DNA of 64,000 bases from the NCBI RefSeq assembly GCF_001517105.1, contig NZ_LPVF01000012.1, forward strand, positions 456,958 to 520,957, read 5' to 3'. The notes under the pieces were generated by a model. That model was given only the letters and a program-made list of their open reading frames with translations. It was not told the DNA's origin and did no database searches. The translations under genes were made by a program, and so were the position numbers. This DNA comes from Bacillus halotolerans. Its GTDB lineage: Bacteria; Bacillota; Bacilli; Bacillales; Bacillaceae. Position 1 is the first letter of the stretch. Each line of letters starts with the position of its first letter. Below are positions 20,503 through 26,943 of this stretch, in pieces.

Positions 20503-21400
20503 ATAAAAAAGGCATTGGATAGAAACTATCCAATGCCGCATTTTCTTCAAACCTTCTGGTAAAATCTTTTTCAAATTGATAAAGACTATCCTGCGTTGCC
20601 GCTTTAAACCCTTTTTTAAAATCCCCTTTTTTCGCTGTTTCCTTTATAATCTCCAAAATAATGTCTTTCCCATATGTTTCCGTCAGCTCATTGATCATAT
20701 AAAAGCTTTGCAAATAAACATCGGTTTCATATTCCGATCGAGCTTCCTGCCAGTTCTGATCTGTCTGCAAACGGTCAAACGGCACGACAGTAAACGTGAT
20801 CGGATCTATGAGCAATTCATAGTTCGCGATCCACTCGCTTAATCCTTCATGGAACCATAAGGGGAACTCATCAGGATCTGCTTCGAGCTCCCGTAATTTC
20901 TGATGAAACGCATGGTGTGTGTACTCATGAATCAATAATCTCTGATACAGATAAACCGCTACATCATCACCTTCTAAAAGCTGCTTTTTCTCTTCAGGCA
21001 ATAATCCGATCAGCTGCTCCCGCTCAGAATAAAAGCCGACAACATCCAATAAACCGGAATAAGCCTCCATCTGTTTTTCATTAGGAAAAAAAATAATATC
21101 AATAGGCTTATGATTCGAATATTCAAGCATGACCTGATTAATACTCACCGCATATTCTAGCGTTTCTCTCGTTAATGGCAGTAAGGATTTTTCCTTAGAA
21201 GTGTAATAAACATCGGCCTGTTTAAATGACTCTTTCTTCATGTGCTTCGTCACTTGTTCTTTCGTTATCCCAGATGTCTGCCCTGGCAAAGACAGAATAT
21301 ACATCGTGCTTGATACGATGGCCGAGCTTACGGCCAGCATCACAAGGACTCCGCACAGGAATAGAGCGGATGCCGCACGCTTTCCTATGCCACCCTGCAA
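20267..21400 (-). CDS. Membrane-anchored peptidase-like protein with HExxH motif; 3' part antisense to yhcQ
   Basis: The open frame is 377 codons. Real protein character ends near codon 285: an N-terminal anchor (ASALFLCGVLVMLAVSSAIV), then a zinc-metallopeptidase-like region with LLIHEYTHHAF (HEYTH) and the downstream Glu motif FPLWFHEGLSEWIANYE. No stop codon occurs at the 20511-20537 hairpin, so the frame continues antisense through the last 236 bases of yhcQ; those about 78 codons are likely a by-product. TTG start with GGGAGG upstream. Corresponds in position to yhcO/yhcP of 168. Confidence 0.78.
   Translation of the reverse strand: MQGGIGKRAASALFLCGVLVMLAVSSAIVSSTMYILSLPGQTSGITKEQVTKHMKKESFKQADVYYTSKEKSLLPLTRETLEYAVSINQVMLEYSNHKPIDIIFFPNEKQMEAYSGLLDVVGFYSEREQLIGLLPEEKKQLLEGDDVAVYLYQRLLIHEYTHHAFHQKLRELEADPDEFPLWFHEGLSEWIANYELLIDPITFTVVPFDRLQTDQNWQEARSEYETDVYLQSFYMINELTETYGKDIILEIIKETAKKGDFKKGFKAATQDSLYQFEKDFTRRFEENAALDSFYPMPFLFNEVPAGPYRLESEAFVLVQGQMNFSVVPYPARQAAEPGNNHVCFGKGKSQKPFRHTAEFAQTVHVLRPDLSFLEKPS
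20511..20537. terminator. Bidirectional hairpin between yhcQ and the convergent peptidase gene
   Basis: GGCATTGGATAG pairs perfectly with CTATCCAATGCC around a 3-base loop, just past the yhcQ stop and inside the minus-strand open frame. Confidence 0.85.
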
Positions 21401-21485
21401 ACGTCTCCCTCCCTGAGCCGGTCCGTCTTGTACCTTTTATTTTTACTCTATGCAGCCTTAGTTCACAGCGTGTCATTCCTGAAAG

Positions 21486-21515
21486 AAAAAAGCCGCACAA
21501 GTTATGCGGCTTTTT
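21486..21515 (-). terminator. Terminator of yhcN
   Basis: AAAAGCCGCA pairs with TGCGGCTTTTT directly after the yhcN stop. Confidence 0.85.
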
Positions 21516-21520
21516 ATCTG

Positions 21521-22090
21521 TTATTCAGCTTGCGGAAAGACACGTTGTACTGTTTGACTGAATTCATCAAAGAATCCTGCAATCGGATCACCATTTTGAA
21601 TCCGTTCGCCATACCCCTGCATCCGATCAACAAAGTCTGGATTTGCAGAAACATAAACATTGTCCATGTTCTTATCAGTGTCTCTTACTTTATCGGAAAT
21701 TTTCTTTTTCAGATCTTTTCCAACTTCTTTTTTCCCATTTGTTAATACAACTGCAACATACGCTTGATTTCCGGCAACAATCACATTCGCGTGTTTAACT
21801 TCTTTCATATCGGTAATTTTATCGGCTGCATCATCAGCAACTTCCAACTTACGGTTATCATTACCGTTATTGTCATTACCATTATTCGTCATATTATTGT
21901 CAACGTTGTCACGGCTATCATTTGCATTGTTGATATTTCTTGTGCCGTTATCATTTGCCGGATTGCGGTAGTTAACATTTTCAGGCTCTGCATTATCACG
22001 TCTGCCCTCACCCTGATTGGCCATACTGCAGCCAGTCATAAGCAAAGGGATAAGAAGCATGGACGCAAGGACTTGTTTTTTTCCAAGCAT
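21521..22090 (-). CDS. yhcN: YhcN/YlaJ-type sporulation lipoprotein
   Basis: A 189-residue lipoprotein with signal peptide and lipobox LMTGC (Cys about residue 21). A long Asn/Asp-rich low-complexity linker (about residues 45-80) precedes the YhcN/YlaJ domain (ITDMKEVKHANVIVAGNQAY and onward). Family members are forespore-made inner spore membrane lipoproteins. Start with TAAAGGAGG. The Asn-rich linker is the part most likely to vary between strains. Confidence 0.92.
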   Translation of the reverse strand: MLGKKQVLASMLLIPLLMTGCSMANQGEGRRDNAEPENVNYRNPANDNGTRNINNANDSRDNVDNNMTNNGNDNNGNDNRKLEVADDAADKITDMKEVKHANVIVAGNQAYVAVVLTNGKKEVGKDLKKKISDKVRDTDKNMDNVYVSANPDFVDRMQGYGERIQNGDPIAGFFDEFSQTVQRVFPQAE

Positions 22091-22244
22091 GTGAATTCCT
22101 CCTTTATCACTTTACTTATAGGTTTTTCTAATTGGCTCTAAATATGCATGAAAAAATAACGGAAATGCTTTCCCGGGAAATAAAACGGTTAATTTGTCTA
22201 ATCAGAGGGGAAAATATCAATACACTTATAAAGGAGGGATCACG

Positions 22245-22685
22245 TTGTTCAATCAGCGAAAAGGAATCAGTCCTACAGCCTTAGTTATCGGTTCTACTGT
22301 GCTTGTTGCTACTTTATCCCCGCAGATCCGGCAAAAAATCAGCGGGTTTATTACAGGTCAAATGAACAACCGGAATGCTCAAAATAAGTCGTTGGATCTT
22401 TCTAATGTTGGAGATATGATGAAACAGGCGTTTGGAGGAAATAATCAAGATCAATCTCAAAATCGTCAGCAAAATGGCCGTCAGCATCAGCATGGAGGCC
22501 AACAGCAAAGCCAACCTCAACAGCATCAGTCTCAGTCTAAGCAAAATCGTCAAACGGACACAACAACAGCCAGAAAAAGACAGCAGCAATATGCAGAGCC
22601 AATCCATTTCGAACAAAGCGCAATGAATGTAATGGATGACAACACTGTAATGGGAATGCTGGAAGACTTAGAACCCGGCCGTTAA
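22245..22685 (+). CDS. yhcM: Gln-rich hypothetical protein YhcM
   Basis: A 146-residue protein with an N-terminal hydrophobic stretch (GISPTALVIGSTVLVATLSP) and a Gln/His/Ser-rich middle of low complexity (about residues 65-120), ending in an acidic tail. The start is a TTG at 22245 with AAAGGAGGGAT upstream. No functional domain is recognisable; the gene is divergent from yhcN. It is the left boundary of the inserted island. Confidence 0.8.
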   Translation: MFNQRKGISPTALVIGSTVLVATLSPQIRQKISGFITGQMNNRNAQNKSLDLSNVGDMMKQAFGGNNQDQSQNRQQNGRQHQHGGQQQSQPQQHQSQSKQNRQTDTTTARKRQQQYAEPIHFEQSAMNVMDDNTVMGMLEDLEPGR

Positions 22686-22686
22686 A

Positions 22687-22710
22687 AAAAACGTGTAATC
22701 CAGATGGGAT
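22687..22710 (+). terminator. Left arm of a split terminator (yhcM 3' end)
   Basis: AAAACGTGTAATCC (22688-22701) follows the yhcM stop. It is the exact reverse complement of GGATTACACGTTTT at 26922-26935, next to tcyP. Alone it forms only a short AATCC/GGATT hairpin. See findings on the insertion. Confidence 0.6.
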
Positions 22711-22825
22711 TGCATAAGGGTTCAAATGGTTAATTATATTGGCTTTTTAGACGTTTTTTGCTTTAAAACTTTTTTGTTTTTTATATTTTTTCACCTATTT
22801 TGGAGTACAATTGGTGAACATAAAA

Positions 22826-22868
22826 AAATCCTTCTTTCGTTCAATATTGAACGAAAGAAGGATTTTTT
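22826..22868 (-). terminator. Terminator of the phr-like gene
   Basis: AAATCCTTCTTTCGTTCAAT pairs perfectly with the following ATTGAACGAAAGAAGGATTT, adjacent to the phr-like stop, with T runs in both orientations. Confidence 0.88.
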
Positions 22869-22871
22869 CAT

Positions 22872-22991
22872 TTATGCTGCTCTATCCGAAGCAATCTTTA
22901 TCATTTCATTATTAGTTCCCACTTCAAAAGTTGAAAAGGACAGAACACTATTTAACACCGCTATTACCAATATACCTCGACTGAGTTTCAT
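22872..22991 (-). CDS. Phr-type secreted pheromone precursor (orphan)
   Basis: A 39-codon gene too short for usual gene callers. The product has a charged start (MKLSRG), a hydrophobic signal core (ILVIAVLNSVLSFS), then NNEMIKIASDRAA at the C terminus. This matches Phr precursors, in which export and cleavage release a C-terminal penta- or hexapeptide with a central Arg/Lys (PhrI ends in DRVGA). The predicted mature peptide is SDRAA or ASDRAA. AAAGGAG lies at good spacing and a perfect terminator follows. Only the last residues of a Rap gene remain upstream, so its receptor is not encoded here. Confidence 0.75.
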   Translation of the reverse strand: MKLSRGILVIAVLNSVLSFSTFEVGTNNEMIKIASDRAA

Positions 22992-23090
22992 TAATAATCT
23001 CTCCTTTTTTAATTTTGTTTCTTGCTTCAACACTCAACATATAATAAGCGTTGGAAATCCTGTTTCGGTCCGATGAAAAAATACAAATAT
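22965..23090 (-). pseudogene. C-terminal remnant of a Rap phosphatase gene
   Basis: Upstream of and overlapping the phr-like start, one minus-strand frame reads SDRNRISNAYYMLSVEARNKI followed by KKGEIINE. Rap proteins end with a similar segment (VE..QIQRGECLYE-type) that overlaps the phr start. An in-frame stop and unrelated sequence precede it, so only about 30 codons of a former rap survive. The boundaries given are approximate and the resemblance is from memory of Rap C termini. Confidence 0.45.
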
Positions 23091-23248
23091 TTTATTTGGA
23101 TGATGCACTGGCTTCTAGGAGATTGATCGGTTATGGCAGCATTTTGAAAGAGATACATAAAGAGCTAAATCTTAGTGATGTGGAAGACAGCGATCTGGTT
23201 AGATTGAGGAAGAAGATGACGAGGCTGCAAATGGTGCATTTGAGGTAA
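23087..23248 (+). CDS. Short unrecognised reading frame, possible gene fragment
   Basis: The plus-strand frame reads FYLDDALASRRLIGYGSILK and continues with a charged, protein-like composition (EIHKELNLSDVEDSDLVRL) to a stop. No ribosome site precedes its possible upstream ATG (23051), and the frame before 23087 overlaps the Rap remnant. It may be the 3' end of a gene truncated at the same junction. Family not recognised. Confidence 0.3.
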   Translation: MFYLDDALASRRLIGYGSILKEIHKELNLSDVEDSDLVRLRKKMTRLQMVHLR

Positions 23249-23289
23249 TGGCTTATTGGCACCTGGGAATTAAAATTACATAATCAAAT

Positions 23290-23320
23290 AATACAAGCAG
23301 GTATTTACCCTGCTTGTATT
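23290..23320. terminator. Bidirectional terminator
   Basis: AATACAAGCAGGG-type stem: AATACAAGCAGG pairs with CCTGCTTGTATT around TATTTA. It serves the minus-strand secreted protein gene and could stop plus-strand reading of the fragment. Confidence 0.8.
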
Positions 23321-23336
23321 TCTGTTTTTAAAACAA

Positions 23337-23960
23337 TTAGAAACAATTATTAACAACGTCACCTAAACTAAAGAATTCTAGTACGGCTTTTTGAGTTTCA
23401 CCTGGTAGTGCTTTAGTAGATACTTTTACGGCTTTTTTAATAGCATTTGTTCTAGAAAGTCCTAGGTTTCTTTGATGTTTATAAGCTCTGATAATTGTTT
23501 TTGTCATAGAATTTAGTCCGCCCATTAATTTTGCGGCTTTTTTAACTTTTAAGATCTTTGCCCATGGGATAGCATTTACTGCTATAGCTTTAGCAGCACT
23601 AGAAATGCAACTCCATGTATTCAATACTATGAATGGTCCTATACTTTCCTGTACGGTTTTAACAGCAGTTAGGTTTTCTCCATCAGCAACAAATTCATAA
23701 CCTTCAAATTCGTTACCTTTATGTACGTTTAACCATTCAACACCGGAGTTTATTCCTTGCTCAGCAACATCCTCTGGCATTTGATCAATTAATTCTAATA
23801 GAGGTTCGAGAGTTCTTTTCATGTTCTGAGCTTCTACATTAACTTGCTCAGCAGAAACATCATTAGAATTTTCTTTTGCGTTAGCTATTGGTATTGTAAT
23901 AGCGGTGAAAACTAGAGAGAAACAGATTACAATGACCAATTGTTTAATGCTTTTCTTCAC
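23337..23960 (-). CDS. Secreted bacteriocin-like protein (candidate)
   Basis: A 207-residue precursor with a clear signal peptide (MKKSIKQLVIVICFSLVFTA, cleavage probably after ANA near residue 28). An acidic, Glu-rich N-terminal half is followed by a hydrophobic centre with one Cys (PFIVLNTWSCISSAAKAIAV), a strongly basic stretch (KILKVKKAAKLMGG, RAYKHQRN, KKAVKVSTKA) and a second Cys four residues from the end region (VVNNCF). This layout, pro-region then a cationic amphipathic part with two Cys, recalls SdpC-like and other unmodified bacteriocins, but I do not recognise the family. GTG start with AAAGGAG. Divergent from a small membrane protein. Confidence 0.5.
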   Translation of the reverse strand: MKKSIKQLVIVICFSLVFTAITIPIANAKENSNDVSAEQVNVEAQNMKRTLEPLLELIDQMPEDVAEQGINSGVEWLNVHKGNEFEGYEFVADGENLTAVKTVQESIGPFIVLNTWSCISSAAKAIAVNAIPWAKILKVKKAAKLMGGLNSMTKTIIRAYKHQRNLGLSRTNAIKKAVKVSTKALPGETQKAVLEFFSLGDVVNNCF

Positions 23961-23990
23961 GATAAAACTCCTTTACAATATTTTTGTAGA

Positions 23991-24011
23991 ATTATTTTCC
24001 GTGAAAATAAT
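23991..24011. promoter_or_regulatory. Palindrome in the divergent intergenic region
   Basis: ATTATTTTC, CGT, GAAAATAAT form a perfect 9-base inverted repeat between the secreted-protein gene and the divergent membrane-protein gene. Position suits an operator controlling both; no known consensus is matched. Confidence 0.45.
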
Positions 24012-24042
24012 AACATATTTTTTAAAAAATAGGAGGATGTTT

Positions 24043-24216
24043 ATGAAAAAAAGTTTGTATTTTTTGATACTATTGATTGTTGCAGGCTCATTTATTATTA
24101 ATATTTTCGTAGATAATGAATCCATTTCAACAATAGTTAATATTATTGGACTAATTGCGATTATTATTATGGGCATTGTTTTAAGAATTACTTTTGGTAG
24201 CTCTTCAGAAAAGTAA
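24043..24216 (+). CDS. Small two-helix membrane protein, candidate immunity protein
   Basis: A 57-residue protein consisting of two hydrophobic helices (YFLILLIVAGSFIINIFV and TIVNIIGLIAIIIMGIVLRI) joined by DNESI, with a short polar tail. AGGAGG lies six bases before the ATG. It is divergent from the secreted bacteriocin-like gene; small hydrophobic proteins beside bacteriocin genes commonly give self-protection, so an immunity role is inferred, not shown. Confidence 0.55.
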   Translation: MKKSLYFLILLIVAGSFIINIFVDNESISTIVNIIGLIAIIIMGIVLRITFGSSSEK

Positions 24217-24235
24217 TCCTTTTTAGATCAAATGT

Positions 24236-24267
24236 AAAAAGCAGACCTTTAAAGGTCTGTTTTTTTC
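24236..24267. terminator. Terminator of the small membrane protein gene
   Basis: GCAGACCTTT/AAAGGTCTG(T) stem followed by eight T residues, 20 bases after the stop. Confidence 0.85.
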
Positions 24268-24301
24268 GTGTTAGGTTCAATGCGTGAGGACGGAGATTGC
24301 T

Positions 24302-24454
24302 TCAATTTGGTTTATTTTGATCTTTGGGTTTAGTGAATTTTGTAGAATATCCAGCAGCTAATAAAAAGATAATAGCAAGAACATATGCTGAAATACCTTG
24401 ATGTAATATGAATATAGAAATTAAATTAGATGCTACAGCAAGAATAATAAAAAT
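24302..24454 (-). pseudogene. Small membrane protein frame without a proper start, probably frameshifted
   Basis: A minus-strand frame of 50 codons encodes a two-helix peptide (ILAVASNLISIFILHQG, then SAYVLAIIFLLAAGYSTKF and a polar tail). It begins right after an in-frame stop with no ATG, GTG or TTG. A good ribosome site (AAGGGAGG) and a TTG at 24464 exist in the neighbouring frame, which ends after 12 codons. A one-base change in the AAATTTTT run would join them, so this looks like a recently broken small gene. Confidence 0.4.
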
Positions 24455-24560
24455 TTAATCTCAATAGGGAGACCTCCCTTGGTTTGCTATGCAAGTGTTC
24501 ATACAGCTTAACCAGCCTTATGCAGAAACCTCACCTTCTGAAATTGGTGTAGTCCCCGTT

Positions 24561-24977
24561 TCATATACTATCAATAAGAACTTCTGATTTCGTTTTTAAA
24601 CCTTTTTCGAGAGCACTCTTTAAAAGACTTATAAAATCTTCTCCATCACTCGTAACAAAATAATTTGATAAGTCAGTTATGTCCTCGCTTATATTATCTC
24701 CCCAAGGTGGGCGTTTATTACTGTCTTCAATATCCCAAACAACTTGTGAAGGGCTGTATTCTTTCAATCTTTCTTTAATATCTTTTAACTCTTCAAGGGC
24801 AGGTTCAATGTTTTTAGTTTCAAGTTTGCCTTGATAAAGTTCATTTAATAAATGAGGATATTTCGATCCCCAACCTTGTTCTTCTAAATGATAGCTCACA
24901 GTTGAAAAAAATGAATGGAGGAAGTCTCCATGTCCAACCTGATACCAATAATATTTAACCTTAAACCCAACAGTCAT
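24561..24977 (-). CDS. Imm70-type immunity protein
   Basis: A 138-residue soluble acidic protein with the start MTVGFKVKYYWYQVGHGDFL, which I recognise as the Imm70 immunity family. It would bind and neutralise the nuclease-like tip of the LXG toxin encoded 11 bases upstream. I chose the ATG at 24977, with AGAGGTG six to seven bases ahead, over an upstream GTG that lies inside that site. After its stop, another frame still reads like protein (VYETGTTPISEGEVSA to 24518), hinting at a shortened C terminus. Confidence 0.75.
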   Translation of the reverse strand: MTVGFKVKYYWYQVGHGDFLHSFFSTVSYHLEEQGWGSKYPHLLNELYQGKLETKNIEPALEELKDIKERLKEYSPSQVVWDIEDSNKRPPWGDNISEDITDLSNYFVTSDGEDFISLLKSALEKGLKTKSEVLIDSI

Positions 24978-24988
24978 CGTGTTCACCT

Positions 24989-26608
24989 CTAATTGGTTTT
25001 GAATTTAATATCTGCTTTCCCATTAGTCTTTTTCATAATTTTATCATATAAATCGTCCATTATTTCTTCAGAAACTGATTGTCCCCTAATATCTATGATT
25101 ATTGTTTGTTTAGTATTACCCGGAAGGTCAGTCAGACGTTTTTCGACTTGTTTAGAAACATTGTTTACTAATCTGCTTCTTCCACTGGACGTAGTAATCT
25201 TATAGTTTTTAACCTCTATACTATGCTCATCTTTATAAAAGTCTGGACGGGAACTTCCTTTCTTTCCATAAGGGACCTCTTTGCCATTTATAAATGACTT
25301 TTGTTCACTGTAATTAGGATAATCTTTTCCAACATCTTTTTCAGATTGTCGCCAGGATGGTCTTTTAGGAACACTAGGATTTGTTGCATTTAACTTTTTG
25401 TTCACACCACGCAGCCCAAATCCACCAAGAACACCTAGAGCCTGATTAAGACTATTCTGTCGTTGTTCATCAGATATTTTATTCCCAAACATATCTCGGC
25501 CGGTTATAGCTTCACTAAAGCCATTCGCCGAAGCAAGTCCGTAAAGCCCTTTACTTGAGTTTTGAAGAGCATAGAATGTTTTAGGTGTTTTATATACTTC
25601 GAGGGCTTTTTCGGCTTTAGAGATAGCTTTTCCTGTTGAATAAACAGCTTTTACACCTTTCCCTAATTTACCGGCCCATCCCACAATAGGAACATAACCC
25701 GCAGCAGCCATTGCACCAGCTGCTACTCGTTGTCCCTCAGTGAGCTTTTCACCAGTTACAGGGTCAACTCCATCGGCAGCCCTTTTATAATCATAATATC
25801 CAGAGACTTCTCCTGTAAAATTACAAACAACATCCCACGTCTTTTCGTACCATGGGCGATTTTCAAGCTCCTCCTGTTCTTTTGCAATCCTTCTTTGTTC
25901 AGCCTGCTGATCTTTAAAGGAGATATAATCAGTTGATTGTTTTTTTACATCCTCAGCCATCTTGTGAACTTCACTGTCTCTATAAGCTTTAGCATCATAA
26001 TAGATGGGTGAAGCACTTTTACCTTTTGAAGTTGCTCCAATCAAGGCTTGGTAATCTGCCTGAATCATTTGTTCATTGGTTTCTGATAGAGCATATTCAG
26101 ATGTTAGTTTTTCATCGACTTCACTTATTTTCTCGACTGTGTTTTTTCGTTCTTTATCTGCAGAAGATAATTTATCTTTAAAGTCTTCTGTTGAAAAAAC
26201 ATCTAGGGGAAGGATGTCGTGTATATCATTTAAGATGTCTTTAATCGCTTTTTTCTGTTCAGACATGATGGCCTTTGATTTAGTATTAGCATTAACCAAC
26301 TCATGTTCTAAGAAGGATTCTTCTATGTATGCATTAGATAAGTTAGCATCTTCCAAGATACCAGGAATACTTGTTAAAAAAGCAATTTTCATTTCAATCA
26401 GATCAATCCATTGATCAGCTATGCCGGCCTGATCCTCATAAAATGATTTGATATTATCTGCACCTTTACCTGAAAACTCACTATCATCTAAGTCAACAAC
26501 AGCTTTAAAGGCCTTCTTTAATTTGACCATTTTACTTTTTAATTCTTTGTATTCTTTTGCTCGATTTTCTGATTCTGAAAGAAGTGTTTTCGCTTCAAAT
26601 ACTTTCAT
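24989..26608 (-). CDS. LXG polymorphic toxin with nuclease-like C-terminal domain
   Basis: A 539-residue antibacterial toxin probably exported by the type VII (ESX/Yuk) system. Residues 1-210 form the helical LXG domain starting [21 protein letters not shown] linker with [10 protein letters not shown] leads to a pre-toxin region ([20 protein letters not shown], about residues 290-330). The C-terminal tip (about 440-539) has [15 protein letters not shown] and KQVEKR, which fits a PD-(D/E)xK nuclease core (Asp about 456, Glu 464, Lys 466). The start at 26608 follows AAAGGAT at better spacing than the ATG six bases earlier. Paired with an Imm70-type gene. Confidence 0.85.
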   Translation of the reverse strand: MKVFEAKTLLSESENRAKEYKELKSKMVKLKKAFKAVVDLDDSEFSGKGADNIKSFYEDQAGIADQWIDLIEMKIAFLTSIPGILEDANLSNAYIEESFLEHELVNANTKSKAIMSEQKKAIKDILNDIHDILPLDVFSTEDFKDKLSSADKERKNTVEKISEVDEKLTSEYALSETNEQMIQADYQALIGATSKGKSASPIYYDAKAYRDSEVHKMAEDVKKQSTDYISFKDQQAEQRRIAKEQEELENRPWYEKTWDVVCNFTGEVSGYYDYKRAADGVDPVTGEKLTEGQRVAAGAMAAAGYVPIVGWAGKLGKGVKAVYSTGKAISKAEKALEVYKTPKTFYALQNSSKGLYGLASANGFSEAITGRDMFGNKISDEQRQNSLNQALGVLGGFGLRGVNKKLNATNPSVPKRPSWRQSEKDVGKDYPNYSEQKSFINGKEVPYGKKGSSRPDFYKDEHSIEVKNYKITTSSGRSRLVNNVSKQVEKRLTDLPGNTKQTIIIDIRGQSVSEEIMDDLYDKIMKKTNGKADIKFKTN

Positions 26609-26722
26609 GACCATATCCTTTCTTAATAGATTAATATCAAAATATTACCATGGGAAAATTAAGAAGGGGTGGTCATGAAGAATTAATCCTTAAAATGATA
26701 GTTTAGACCTGCGACTTATCTC

Positions 26723-26797
26723 TTAAATTCCTAAAGCTACTTCAAGAATTTCTTGATCACGGTCAGGAAGGTATCCTTTCTGACCCTTTATTTCTAA
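26723..26797 (-). pseudogene. Short coding-like tail, remnant of an unknown gene
   Basis: Between the toxin gene and tcyP one minus-strand frame ends in GQKGYLPDRDQEILEVALGI and a stop, preceded by an in-frame stop 24 codons earlier and no start. The composition looks like the C terminus of a real protein, so this may be debris from an earlier cassette. Family not recognised. Confidence 0.25.
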
Positions 26798-26849
26798 TTA
26801 CTTTTAGTAAGTGGAGTAAACAGGAGTAAAAATAAATCACAAAAAAGAA

Positions 26850-26893
26850 AAAGAACCCACGAAACCCTAATATTACAGGATTCATGGGTCTTT
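26850..26893 (-). terminator. Hairpin between the toxin locus and tcyP
   Basis: AAGAACCCACGAA pairs imperfectly with TTCATGGGTCTT, flanked by A and T runs; it can end tcyP transcription before the island. Confidence 0.65.
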
Positions 26894-26909
26894 TATTGAA
26901 ATTTAACCG

Positions 26910-26935
26910 GTAATCCCCCGCGGGATTACACGTTT
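26910..26935 (-). terminator. Right arm of split terminator / tcyP terminator hairpin
   Basis: GTAATCCC and GGGATTAC form an 8-base stem next to the tcyP stop, and GGATTACACGTTTT (26922-26935) is the exact complement of the segment after yhcM. No T run follows the local hairpin, so the longer, split pairing appears to be the original terminator. Confidence 0.6.
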
Positions 26936-26943
26936 TAATATGA

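Noticed and set aside
22726..23076. Plus-strand frame of 116 codons at the left of the island
   Set aside because: It runs antisense through the phr-like gene and its terminator, has no ribosome site, and is Phe-rich shadow sequence.
22687..26935. Prophage or insertion sequence as the origin of the island
   Set aside because: No integrase, transposase, phage structural gene or long flanking repeat is present.
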